Part shown: positions 45,186 through 56,467 of the stretch, one piece after another
Position numbering within the stretch: the stretch's first letter is position 1
How the letters are laid out: each line of letters begins with the position of its first letter
DNA from: Cryptomeria japonica
Taxonomy: Eukaryota > Streptophyta > Pinopsida > Cupressales > Cupressaceae
Reading direction: 5' to 3'
NCBI RefSeq assembly: GCF_030272615.1
Contig: NC_081412.1
Location: 101,867,796-101,931,795 of the forward strand
Length of the DNA stretch: 64,000 nucleotides
The notes under the pieces: model-generated
Told to the model about the DNA's origin: nothing
The model's input: the letters and a program-made list of their open reading frames with translations, nothing else
Databases searched by the model: none
Program-made: the position numbers and the translations under genes

Positions 45186-47037
45186 CTATCTAGCGCCCTC
45201 TCCCTCATCACTTGGTGGAGGAGGAGCCTGATGCTTGGGATCCTGTTGAGGTGCTCGTGCTCCCTCTGATTTAGCCATATACTGTGAATAGGGTTGCACC
45301 TGTTGTGCAACAGGAACAACGACACTATATGCCGCCACATAATATGTTGCCCTACTGTTATGGAGAAGCACTTCCTATCATAGAGACTCTATCTCTCCTC
45401 TCGACTCTGCTCTCAAGGCCGCTATCTGATGATCCCGCTCGACCCTAACCTCGACCAGCTATCAGTCTCACTCCGCCAGCTAAGTCTAAGCCATTGTCAA
45501 CTGTGACTACAACTCTACAAGATGTGCTCTCATCGAGCATCCTGTGTCAGCCCCCTGCTCTCTCATAGGCTCTCTGCCACCATCTCCACTGCCATCTCCA
45601 CCTATGGCTCCACCCTACTCATCTTGCCACTACCGGACCTGCCTCGGAGCTACTCGCTCCTCCTCTTTGCCACCCAACCTCACACCTACTCTCCCAAAGG
45701 GATCCACCCTCACCTCTCTGCTGTCCAACATCAGCTTGCACCTTGCTGCTGCTAGCACCAGGATCACCACCAGTCTGTCATGGAGCCTCTGATCTCTATG
45801 CCTATTCCTGCCTATGGCCCTACCTCTAGCCCTATCTCTATGTCGGTGCAGGGGCATCATCCTCCACATCCTCAATTTGAGGAGCCTGCTCTCCTGGATC
45901 TATAAACTGAGGGAATGGATGCTGCTGAAAGTAATCCCTATACTGGGGCAATACCCCCGCATCTGCTATATCATCTAGGTAATCCCACTTCAGGCGGTGT
46001 AAACCTATCAGCTCCTACATCGCTAAAGCATAGGATAGCCTAGGTAATCATCCCTGTCTCTCCTCATCGGTGTATCGAGCATACGTTGTATACTCCTAAG
46101 AGATCCCCTGAGGCCAGTCATACTGACTCATCACTCATGAAATGACGAATCTCTCCACAATAATCTGTGACCTCCCAATCAGTGGGCGTGTAACAAACAG
46201 GTCTTTGCAAACCGCCCACCAGTCATCCCATGACTCCAACCTTCTGTATGGTCTCCATATGATAGCTATCAGATCATCGAGTTGCTATCGCCAGAAGTCT
46301 ATCTTGCCCAGATGGGGCTACGTAATATATCTGGCATACCTATAAATAATCAGCTGCCCTGGCTCTCTGCTATCATCAACTATTGGCCGACAAACGGGAA
46401 GGTGATCCCAAGCCCACACCTGTAAAATGTACACCCCTACGGCCATGCTCCACCCATCTCTATAAACAATCTCATGTATCTCCCTATACATGTGGGCCAA
46501 TAAACAAGAGCCCCAACCAAGTCTTTGAGGGGTCTCTATCAACCTCTCCAGCATATGGCCCCATCTGCTCTGGAAACCTTGTTGCCCTCTGTCTAGCATC
46601 AAAAAGCAACCAATGAAACCTGCTAGGACACATGCGAACGGATACTCCTCACTGTACCTGCTCATCAATATATCCCAACTCATGGAATGAGTCAAGATAT
46701 CAAGATCCCTGAATACATTCCTAAGAACCTGTAGTCTAGGTAACAAGGTGGTATCATAATCCACCTTATCCCCAACAAAAGGGATACGAAGGATCCTATA
46801 CACATCCTTGGGAGTAATAGTCAACTCCCCAACTGGCAAATGGAAGGTATTATGCTCTGAATGAAACCGCTCTACCAATGCTGTGAGCATCCCATGGTTC
46901 ACACGGATATCAGGTAACCTCATTAGGTGAGTCAAGCCACACATATTGACATGAGCCTGCTCAACCTTCGACAAATTAGGAACTAAAGCCATAGTGGGAG
47001 GATATACGCATCTAAAGAGAATAGGAGGTAAGCACAC
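45186..47037 (-). pseudogene. Plant mobile domain (PMD) gene, exon 2, antisense in Tat-1
   Basis: On the minus strand about 240 open codons (46318-47037) carry a clear plant mobile domain (PF10536 type): LVERFHSEHNTFHLPVGELTI, DVYRILRIPFVGD, FACVLAGFIGCFLM, LAHMYREIHEIVY and the signature ILQVWAWDHLPVCRP. The likely start is the ATG at about 46992 (MALVPNLSKVEQAHV). Further downstream the same frame can be followed, broken by several stops, through WRPYRRLE, FVTRPLIGRS, YRDYFQQHPFPQF and an acidic tail to a stop at 45186 after APPPPSDEGEGAR. PMD proteins (MAIL1/MAIN and relatives) act in the nucleus in silencing and genome stability; here the gene is carried by a retrotransposon. It is antisense to gag-pol. 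The same gene is in Tat-2. Confidence 0.85.
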
Positions 47038-47502
47038 CTGCAACAATCCAATAATGAAGCATCAGAAAAAATTCCAAATGAGCCTACAAGAGAAGTTAAA
47101 CATCACACAAATCTAAATAAGTCAAATGCAAAACCAAAATTTCATGTTTACACTTTCAAAAATGATCACTATCTTTCGAATGACAAAACACAGTCAAGTA
47201 GCATCTCATATGAGTCAGGAATGGCTCTCGTACAAGAAAACAACCTCAAACGACAATTTAACAGACTTAGGATGACAAAATGGTCTTTTAACAGACATGT
47301 CATACGACACAAGGGTGGACTCCGTACGACAAAACTGGTAGGCTCAAACGAAAAAAGATTTTTTACCAGTTTCTCGTACGAAATAGGATCCTATCTCGCA
47401 CGATAAAATGTGATGCCCGATCCAAAACCCGTGAAAAACTTCAAAAAAGCATAAAAAAATTCAAAATTGGAAACATAAAGAGGCTTAAGATCGATCACTT
47501 AC
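47038..47502 (-). other. Intron of the Tat-1 PMD gene
   Basis: Minus strand: donor GTG|GTAAGT at 47502 and acceptor GATTGTTGCAG at 47038, 465 nt. The Tat-2 copy has matching sites 461 nt apart. It contains CGTACGA-type motifs (exact TCGTACGA at 47374). Confidence 0.75.
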
Positions 47503-47625
47503 CACTGGCTCATAGTTTCAAGGTCGATTGTGACATCTCTGGTGCTCAAATTGATGCTGATGAGTAGGGACCACCATTTTCTTCGCAGAGGGTTTTTCAA
47601 ATTTTCAAACTTGGAGGGTTAAAAT
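47503..47625 (-). other. Exon 1 (probably 5' untranslated) of the Tat-1 PMD gene
   Basis: Minus-strand sequence between the TATA box and the splice donor. It has an ATG (MVVPTHQHQFEHQ) but that frame meets a TGA before the donor, so I treat it as leader. The transcript start is inferred from the TATA position only. Confidence 0.5.
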
Positions 47626-47648
47626 GAATTGAAAATGACACTTTCGTC

Positions 47649-47657
47649 TTATATATA
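47649..47657 (-). promoter_or_regulatory. TATA box of the Tat-1 PMD gene
   Basis: Minus strand GGCTATATATAAG. It lies 146 bases before the splice donor; the Tat-2 copy has GGCTATATAAGG at 147 bases. The fixed spacing in two copies supports function in the ancestor. Confidence 0.65.
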
Positions 47658-48732
47658 GCCTAAAATCTAATTTTTCAACTTGCTCTGATGGTTATGAAAA
47701 TTGTACCCTTAGCTAATTTGTCTGCTCTGATTCCATTTTTGGGATCGGAATTGAAATTCAAGATCATTTTGCTAGCCAATTTCACAATTTTGACCACTTC
47801 GCACTTTTTTCATCAAATGCTCATTCTTTCTTCAAAATTGCACTCAAATTCCAATGTTGAATCTTAATTCAACTTTTGTTCTACACATCAACATTTCAAT
47901 CAATTCAATCTTCAAAATTCTTCAAAATCAATTTATGCTCAAATAACTTATTTTCGCCACACAATTGCCTATAATCAAGTACCCTCGTTATCTTTTCATT
48001 TCACTCCCAAGGAGGCATATTTGTGACCTTATGACTTCACATCTCACAAGTCGAGAAAATTTTTCAAATCTTCATCAAAAGTCAAGCAAAATCTTTTCAA
48101 CTAAAGAAAATCAATCCTTATTGCTAAGGGGCATATCAGTTTCATCGCTTCACATCAAGTTGAGATCTCTCGATCATTTGAATTGAATCAATCGCTAGGG
48201 GCATATCAGTTTCATCACTTCAAATCAAGTTGATATTTGTCTTTCATCTGAATTAATCTCTTAATGTTAATCAGTTTCATCGCTTCAAATCAAACTGATT
48301 ATTCGTTTAAGCTCAATCAAAAGTTTCAAGAGTATCTTTCATCACACTAAATCTAAGCAGGTGTTCAATATTTGTTTCTTGATCAAGCTGAATGATTCAT
48401 TCTTCGCTCATCGTGTCTTGATCAATCAAGTTCAAGATCGATTTTTTTTTTTATCATCACTCACTATATCTAAGATCAATCAAGTTCTAAATCAATAAGA
48501 TTTGCTTCTTGATCAATCAAGTTCAAGTTCGGTATCTTTGTTTTCTATCATTCCTCAGTTCAATCAAGTTCGGGATTGGTATCACTTTAATCAGACTTCA
48601 TTCAGCTTTGTCACTTCGAATCAAGCTAAACACCTTGCTTTTCATCTAGTTCATGATCAATCAAGTTCAGAACTGGCATCTCCTAGACATCACACATTCT
48701 TTGAACCAACACATTGCTCGCACATTAATTCA
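47658..48732 (+). other. Tat-1 3' interior upstream of the polypurine tract
   Basis: AT-rich non-coding DNA. The part 47658-47890 has a counterpart in Tat-2 (49875-50105); the rest does not, apart from the last 260 bases, which are repeated in the palindrome core. It includes the tandem repeat at 48123-48302. Confidence 0.6.
48123..48302 (+). repeat. About 70-bp tandem repeat in Tat-1 3' interior
   Basis: GCATATCAGTTTCATCGCTTCA-like units start at 48123 and 48194, with a shorter, more diverged third at about 48257. Confidence 0.8.
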
Positions 48733-48744
48733 AAGAGGGGAAAA
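48733..48744 (+). other. Polypurine tract of Tat-1
   Basis: AAGAGGGGAAAA directly before the 3' LTR; identical to 25091-25102. Confidence 0.85.
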
Positions 48745-49874
48745 TGTAATACCCTAAAATTGGCCATCTAAACCATGGGCCCCTAATCTCGACAACATCA
48801 CCAAGGTCCTCACCAAAGACAATTAAATCAATCTTGAGTACATTATTAATTCTTTAATTATCAAATATCACATGGCAAATCAACTACACAATATTAATTA
48901 AATATTTATTTAATTAATCAAATCATTTCCAATAATATCATTTTGATCAATTATCCAATTTTAATTTATTAAATATCCTTGCATATTTAATTAATTAATA
49001 AATTTGCCATTCAATCATGCAAAAAGGATTAATTTATTACAAAAGAAGAATTAATTTATTACAAAGAGTTGAATTGAAAATAAAACAAAAAGAATTGAAT
49101 TGAGAGAGAAATCAAACTTGAGCTATTATTTCTTTTTCTAAATTTAGAACTTGAAATCAAAAAAGCAAATTTAATTAAATTATTGAATTATTCTCTAAAA
49201 TTGGAACTCAAAGCTTTTCAGAAAAAGAAGTTCAGTTGCATTGAAAAGACCTTTTTCTTGAATAAATTAAAGAATTATCTATTTTTATCCTATATGCATG
49301 GAATTAATTTATTATTATTTTCCAATGCAACTTGAACTTCTAATTTGAATGCATTTCAATTAAACTATAATTGGAATCTATCTCAAGGTTAACTAAACAT
49401 GATTTCTCAATTATTTCAATTCATCCTAAATTGAGCTTTTTCTCTTGTGATTCTATATAAATTCAGTCTTCAGCTCTCATTCCAATTCACCCTAGAGATT
49501 TTTGAGAACACACTTGGAGATTATTATCATGCTAATTTTGCTCTAGAGTCATTGAAGATTATTGTGCTTTTTAGATTGTTTGCATCCATTTTCCATTCAT
49601 TAATGCTTGCATCCATTGTTGCTTGATTATTATTGCTTGAATTATTCATCCATATAGCTTAATATCATATAGATTAAATCCTTCGTCTTGGTGTAGTCTA
49701 GTCACTAGTATTGCTTATAAAAATTTGAGAGCAATCTTATACTCGCGTCTTTTAGAAGGCAATGGGTCGCTTTGCTATGGTTTATTACTTATCGATTATT
49801 GATTACTAACCATGCATATAATGACTTAGTTGAAGTGTTGTGCTTATAGCTACAGGTTCACTTTTTCACACACA
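48745..49874 (+). repeat. 3' LTR of Tat-1
   Basis: 1130 bp, TGTAATACCCTAAAATTGG to CACTTTTTCACACACA, very similar to 25103-26245. Differences are scattered and include a roughly 12-bp deletion near 49650. The sequence to its right (ATTTGTAGAATAAA) is Tat-2 interior. I find no matching target duplication at 25098-25102. Confidence 0.9.
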
Positions 49875-50105
49875 ATTTGTAGAATAAATTGAGATTCAGC
49901 ATTGATTCATTAGAAATTGAGCGCAAATTGAAGAAAGATTGAGCTTTTAATGAAAAATGCTAAATGGTTCAAATTTTGTGAAACTAACAATCAAATTGAT
50001 CTTGGATTTTGATTTCGATCCTGAAAATGGAATCAAGACGGACAAATTAGCTAAGGGTACAATTTTCATGTCCATCGGAGCAAGTTGAAAAATTAGGGTT
50101 TAGGC
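49875..50105 (-). other. Tat-2 interior upstream of its PMD promoter
   Basis: Reverse complement of about 47660-47890 in Tat-1. It marks where Tat-2 resumes after Tat-1. About 590 bases equivalent to Tat-1 47890-48480 are absent from Tat-2. Confidence 0.7.
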
Positions 50106-50112
50106 TATATAA
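50106..50112 (+). promoter_or_regulatory. TATA box of the Tat-2 PMD gene
   Basis: TATATAA in GGCTATATAAGGGG, 147 bases before the splice donor at 50260, as in Tat-1. Confidence 0.65.
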
Positions 50113-50139
50113 GGGGTAAAAGTTTCATTTTCAATTCAT

Positions 50140-50259
50140 TTTAACCCTCCAAGTTTGAAAATTCAAAAAGCCTTCTATGAAGAAAAATGGTGGCTCCCAC
50201 ACGAGCATCGATTTGAGCTCCAGAGATGACATAATCGACCTTGAAACTATGAGCCAGCG
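50140..50259 (+). other. Exon 1 (probably 5' untranslated) of the Tat-2 PMD gene
   Basis: Matches the Tat-1 exon 1 (CTTGAAACTATGAGCCAGCG before GTAAGT). The start coordinate is inferred from the TATA box. Confidence 0.5.
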
Positions 50260-50720
50260 GTAAGTGATCGATCTTAAGCCTCTTAATTATTTCATTTTTG
50301 AATTTTTTTGTTGATTTTTTGACTTTTTAGCCATGTAAAAGTCAGGCTTTATTGTGCGAGATGACATTCTATGTTGTATGACAAACTGCTTTATTTTCTT
50401 TCATCATTTGAGTCCATTAGTTTTTTTCGTTCCACATATACCCTTGTATCGTATGAGCTTGTTATAAAGAGACCATTTTGTCACTCTAGGGCTTGTTTCA
50501 TATCGTATCAAAGTCTTTTATCATCCTATGCCCATTCCTAACTTGTACGAGTTTCTGTCTCTACTGTGTTATGTTGTTTGAAAAATAATGAGCATTTTTT
50601 AAGGGTGCAAACTTGAAATTCTGATTTTACAATTGATTGTTTTGGATTTGCATGATGTTTTACTTGTCTTGTGGCATAATTTGAAATGTTTTCTGATGAT
50701 ATGTTGTTTGATTCTTGCAG
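50260..50720 (+). other. Intron of the Tat-2 PMD gene
   Basis: Donor GCG|GTAAGT at 50260 and acceptor TTCTTGCAG at 50720, 461 nt. Degraded CGTATGA/CGTACGAG motifs occur inside it. Confidence 0.75.
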
Positions 50721-51521
50721 GTTTGACTACCTCACGTTCTGTTCAAATGTGTCTATCCATTGACCATGAAATTAATGTGTGAGTTATCTAATATAGATAG
50801 AGCACATATTGATTTGTGTGGGTTGACTCACTTTTACAGATGTCAGATATCCGTGTGAATCACAGGATGCTCACTGCACTTGTAGAGAGATTCCCTTTTG
50901 AGCATAACAGGTTTCATTTTCTAGTTGGGGAGATGACTATCACTCCCAAGGATGTATATAGGATTCTCTAGATTCCATTCATTGGGGATAAGGTGGATTA
51001 TGATTCAGCACAACGTCCTGGCCTACTAGCTCTGAGGGAGGTATTTCATGATGTGGACATTCTGACATGGTCTGTCGGTTGGGATGATATGATGGCTAGG
51101 TACTGTGAGCAGTTTCCACTGGCATGTGTCTTAGCAGGGTTCATCGATTGTTTCCTTATGCCAGATAGGGGACAATAGGGTTTCTTATGCGGCTGGGGCA
51201 GGATGCTAGAGAGGCTTGTGGAGCACCCTCGGAGATTAGGATGGGGTTCTTGTATCCTAGCACACATGTATCGTGAGATACATGAGATTGTCTACTGAGA
51301 GGGGAAGAGCATGGTTGCGGGTGTTTTGATATTACAGGTATGGGCCTAGGATCAACTCTCAGTTTGCAGACTGATTGTGAATGATGCCAGAGATCCACAG
51401 TAGCCCATCGTATACAAATACTCTGGATATGTTACTCAGCCCCATCTGGGCAAGACAGGGTATTGGAGATGATAGCTAGATGATGTTATGGTTGTTATAT
51501 GGATACCTTACAGGGATCTTG
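50721..51521 (+). pseudogene. PMD gene exon 2, first part (Tat-2)
   Basis: This is the same gene as 46318-47037, on the plus strand and antisense to Tat-2 pol. Recognisable are LVERFPFEHNRFHFLVGEMTI, DVYRIL, IPFIGDKVDYDS, LACVLAGFIDCFLMPDRG, LGWGSCILAHMYREIHEIVY and VLILQVWA. Stops interrupt at about 50971, 51177, 51297 and 51349, and the N-terminal part near 50760-50830 is degraded. Cop6 splits it at 51521, and it continues at 59036. TCTTG (51517-51521) is the Cop6 target duplication. Confidence 0.83.
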
Positions 51522-53074
51522 TGATAGTTCTGATACTTAATATAAGTACAGATCCAATAGCCAACAAGATGAGAGGGGGGGGTGAATCATACAAAATCTT
51601 CCATAAAAACATCAGATTCAACCTCGGTAACATATACTTCAGTAATATAACCAAAACTACTAAACATGCAAACTCAAAAGCATATAAACATCATAAATCT
51701 CATAACACCAGATTTAACGTGGAAACCCAAATAGGGAAAAACCACTATGGGATTTTGGACCCACTAAGAAATATACTCTTCTAGAGTATGCTCGGTTAAA
51801 AGAAAATCCTGCTAAAGATTACAAACACATTGCTAGATGTGACCCGGTTAAGGGATTTCCCTCAGATCTGTTAGGATCTTCACCTTGTTAGAAGTGACCT
51901 TGTTAAAGGATTTCAAACACTCAATCAGAATGTCACCTTGCTAGAGGGTTTTACAAATAAGATTGCTAAGTCCACTCGGTTAAGAGATTTTCTATCACTT
52001 TCACAAAATAACAGTAATAAAAATCTATCTGCAACTTCACATCTAAAATGCTAAAGCAAATTCTTATTTACTCAATACAATCTAGACATAGAACTAATCT
52101 TGTCCATCTACTGGGCTTCTATACTCTATTATTCAAACAAGTATTCAAGCTTTTGTGCTCGGTAATCACTATGTAGCATCCATGTGCATACATTTGCCCG
52201 CATGCATTGTTTATCAATAGTTCCCTATTTATAAACAATTAGCTAACCGCTTAATCTTCTTGATCATATTTCCCATGATCAATCATAGCCATCAGATCTT
52301 CAAACTTTGACTAGGTTCAATGTATCCTTCGATCTGAAAACATTTTACCCTGCCTTGGAACTTGTATACATTTCTTGGAACTTGTGCTAGGGTATTGCGG
52401 TTCAATCTAAGTTGTAGATCTTCATGTCGATTTTCCTTTGCCACAGATTCATTAACAAACTTCATGCATGGCATACCAATCATTTAATCAGTTCCAGCTC
52501 ATCAGCTTCCTTCATTAAATAACGCATGTAACCATTTAATGTATTCTATTACAGCTCGGTTACAACTCAGTAACAACTCGATAATAACTCAGTAAATACT
52601 AAACTTCACTCAGTAGACATTTTGCCTTCATTAACCGATAGCGATAACCTTAGGGTTTACCGACTAGGTTCCTTAGGGGTTTATCGACTAGGTTCTTTGC
52701 TTGGTAACATAGTATAGTATTAACCTTACAATTTACAACATATGTATGATGTTAAAACAATTTAAACATCATGATCTCATCATTGTCTGACTCGGTAATA
52801 GTTGCCGATTGAATACCTTATTCATCCCCTTATTCATCATATTCTTTCTGTGTCTTTTACCGACATCTTTATATTCTTCAAATCATACTTCTCAAGATAT
52901 GGCAACATCATACTGAATTAGAAAATCAATTTCTTGACATCAATGACAAAATAATAATATCAAGACAATAAACATCCTTAATCAATTATATCTATAATCA
53001 TCAACAACCTTCTCAATATCCTTATTGAAATGCCAACAATCTCCCATTGTCTGTTATAATGCCAAATGCCAACA
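51522..53074 (-). repeat. 3' LTR of Cop6
   Basis: 1553 bp, TGATAGTTCTGATACTTAA to AAATGCCAACA, pairing with 57498-59030. It contains GGTTAAGGGATTT-like modules near 51846-51990 and a GAGGGGGGGGTGAATC box at 51572-51587. Confidence 0.92.
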
Positions 53075-53541
53075 ATCTCCCCCTTTGGCATTGATGGCAA
53101 AACCAATTGATTTGACCTTAAAACGATTCAAATTGCTGTGATTCTGAAATACTGAAATGCTCTCTTGTTGTCATCAGAATTCTCCTATTTTCTTCAGTCT
53201 TCTCCCATTTTTTCAATCTTCAAGTTCAGTCTTTTTAATCAATCTTCTCAACCTTATATTAGTCTTCTCCCCCTTTGACAACAATGCCTAAAAGTAAAGA
53301 ACTAAAACATAATTTCTTCATGTATGAAGTGAATTCCTACTGTTGTGTATCAACTGAGTCTCAATCAAAGCATTTTGTCTTCAATCCATGTTCCCTATAT
53401 TATATCCTGCATTATTTCCTATACTATTTCTTGCATTATTTCCTACACACCTTTAGAAAAAATCCTAAAGCTTGTAAATCAGCATCAACTCTAAAAAGAT
53501 ATTCGATAGAGTCATTGAATTGATGCTTTCACTGAACTCGG
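53075..53541 (-). other. Polypurine tract and 3' untranslated region of Cop6
   Basis: Minus strand AAAGGGGGAGAT (53075-53086) against the LTR; a second AAAGGGGGAGAAG about 180 bases upstream near 53263-53275. No gene. Confidence 0.75.
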
Positions 53542-55311
53542 TCAGTGAGTAGAAGATAGGGGTAGGACCCCTAACTTACTTCTGAGATATTCAAAAGTGT
53601 CCCTTGGTAGTGGCTTGGTGAAGATATCTGCTATTTGTTTCTTTGTGCTAACATACTCCAGCACCACTTTCTTCTCTTGAGCTTCTTCTCTAAGATAATG
53701 ATATTTGATAGAGATGTGCTTTGTCTTAAAGTACATAACAGGATTCTTTGAAATGTTAATGGCACTAGTATTGTCATAGAATATAGTTACTGGCTTGGTA
53801 ACTTTCTCATTTATTCCTTCCAATAGTTGTTTGATACATGCAATATTGGTACAATTCAATGCTATAGCAATGTATTCAGCTTCTGTTGTTGACTGTGAAA
53901 CACATCCTTGTTTCTTGCTAAGCCAACTCACTAGTCTTTCTCCTAAAAGGAAATCTCCTCCACTTGTGCTTTTCCTATCATCAATGTTGCCTACCCAATC
54001 AGCATCAGTATACACTTTTAAATCAAAATCATTTCCTTTCTAATATACTAAGTCATAATCCTCTATGTCTTTCAAGTATCTAAAAATTCTTTTGATTGTT
54101 GTCATGTGTGTTTCATTAGGATCTGCAGAGAATCTTGCAACTATACCTACTGCATGTGCTATGTCTAGTCTACTATGAACAACATATTGTAGCTTTCCAA
54201 TCATGGATTGGAAAAGTGTCTCATCAACAGATGAAGATTCATCATTCTTCATGTACATATTGTTGTTCTCACTTGTCCTTATAAAACCAATCTTAACCAA
54301 ATAAGAGTGCAATCTTTCATACCATGCTCTAGGTGCTTGTTTCAGACCATATAATGCTTTGTTCAATTTACATACCTGATCTTTATTATTGTCTTCAACA
54401 AATCCTTCAGGTTGTTCAATAAAAACTTCTTCTTCTAACATTCCATTCAGAAATGCAGATTTGACATCCAATTGATATACCTTGAAGTTTTTGAAAGAAA
54501 CATATGCCAACAATGTTCTTACTCCTTCAAGTCTAGCCACAGGTGCAAAAGTTTCACCATAATCAATTCCTTCTTCTTGAGCATAACCTTTGTAAACTAG
54601 CCTTGCTTTATTTTGAATGACCCCTCCTTTTTCATTTAGCTTGTTTCTGAAAATCCACTTTGTACCGATTACATTTTTGTTCTTCGGTCTTGGAATTAGT
54701 GTCCATGTGTCATTCTTCTTGATTTGATCAATCTCTTCTGTCATAGCATGTATCCAATCTTCACTATTAAATGCCTCTTTCACTATTCTCGGTTCAAATT
54801 CAGATATCAGACATGTGTTATGTCTTAGTTTGTTCCTTGTCATCACTGGATCATCCTTATCTCCTATAATCTGACTTGGTGCATGATGTCTTTTGACATA
54901 CTTGGCTAATATAGGCTTGGTAGGCTCTGTATGATCTTCTTCATCACTCGGTAACTGGATATTTTCTTCAACAATTTTCTCGGTAGGACTTGTCAGTTGA
55001 ACATAGACAAATTCATCATAATCTTTTGGTTCTTTGCAATTTCCTTCATCATTTCTTTCTGCAAATTCATCAATTTTCACATTTGCACTTTCTACAATTT
55101 TGTTAGATGATTTGATCAGACATTTAAATGCTTTGCTTCTAGAAGAATAACCTAGAAATTTTCCTTCTTCACTTTTCTGATCAAACTTGCCATTTCTATC
55201 ATCTTTGTGTACATAGCATCTACTTCCAAAGATTTTAAAATAACTTACATTAGGTTTCTTGTCATACCAGATTTCATATGGTGTCTTCAAAGTACCTTTC
55301 TTCAGTTGTAC
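53542..55311 (-). pseudogene. pol: Copia pol C-terminal part (Cop6), RT catalytic region deleted
   Basis: Open pieces are 54040-55290 (416 codons) and 53542-54015 (157 codons). The order is integrase C-terminus ([19 protein letters not shown]), RT fingers and palm ([71 protein letters not shown]), then NNNMYMKN joined straight to [14 protein letters not shown]. The YVDD box and about 120 residues after it are missing (junction near 54241-54247). The RT connection and RNase H follow (ADWVGNIDDRKSTSGGDF, TEAEYIAIALNC, IADIFTKPLPRDTF). It cannot encode active RT. Confidence 0.9.
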
Positions 55312-56467
55312 TCAGTTTAGGGTGTAAACTGTTGTGCTTATTACTTCTCTCCAAAATGTTTGTGGCACTTTCTTTTCAATCATCAGTGTTCTAGCACAAT
55401 TGACAATAGATCTATTTCTTCTCTCAGCTATTCCATTTTGTTGTGGAGTTCTTGGTGTAGAGACTTGTCTTTTAATACCATGATCATTGCAGAATAAGTT
55501 GAACTCATCAGATGTGAACTCTCCTCCTTTATCTGATCTAAGACATTTCAGTTGTCTTCTTGTTTCATTTTCAACTCTTTCCTTGTACCATTTAAACATT
55601 TCAAAGCCTTTTGATTTTTCTTTTAAAAACATTACCGACATCATCCTTGAATAGTCATCCACAAATAATATGAAATATTTATCACCATAATAACTTTGAA
55701 CTTTCATAGGACCACAAAGATCAATGTGCACAATATCTAAAATTCCTTTACAAGTGTAAGGCTTACTTGTAAAGCTTGATCTTGTCATCTTACCCATCTG
55801 GCATCCTCGGCACATAGCATTCTCAGGCTTTTCAAGACTCAGTAGACCTCTTACTTGGTGCTTCTTACTTATTTTGATCAGAGAATCAAAATTTATGTGA
55901 CAAAACCTTTTATGCCATAACCAGGTATCATCTATCTTTACATACAAACACTTGTTTTGAGTTGAGTCAAGGTGAAATATGTTACCTTTTGTTTGTGTCT
56001 CGATAGCAGCTAATTTTCCATTCTTGTCATGAACTTTGACAATTCCCTTTTGAAATTCTATCCGGTAACCTGTATTGTTTAGCTGTGCTACACTCAACAA
56101 ATTGTATTTCAAACCTTCAACCCAATAAACATCATTGCATCTTGCATTGTCAAGAAGTGTTATAGATCCTTTACCTTTCACCAGACATGGTGTATCATTA
56201 CCAAATCTTACAAAGCCTCCATCATAATCTTCTAACATAACAAACTTGTGTTTATCTCATGTCATATGATGTGAGCATCCACTATATATGATCCAAGAAT
56301 CATTAGTATTTATGAGATATTAGGGCTTTTTCTTCATACCTTTCTTCATCTGATCCATCTTTGATAGCCACATAAACTACTTCCTCTATATCAGTTTCAT
56401 CTGATTTATCATCATTGAATTCCTCATCATCTATTAAACATGTCTTTCTATCTCTTTTTCTGAAGTC
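55312..56467 (-). pseudogene. pol: Copia pol N-terminal part (Cop6): protease, pre-integrase, integrase core
   Basis: 308 open codons (55312-56238) hold GAG-pre-integrase (NLLSVAQLNNTGYRIEF, LWHKRFCHINFDS), the CRGCQMGK cysteines and an integrase core without internal stops (SYYGDKYFILFVDDYSRMM, SDKGGEFTSDEF, TPQQNGIAERRNRS). Upstream the protease site reads WIIYSGCSHHMT: the catalytic Asp codon is now Tyr (56284-56286), followed by a stop. A TGA near 55312 separates it from the next piece where an Arg codon is expected. Confidence 0.88.

Noticed and set aside
45522-45875. Small frames at 45522-45792 (+) and 45630-45875 (-)
   Set aside because: They overlap the low-complexity C-terminal part of the PMD gene and do not match its frame or any known domain.
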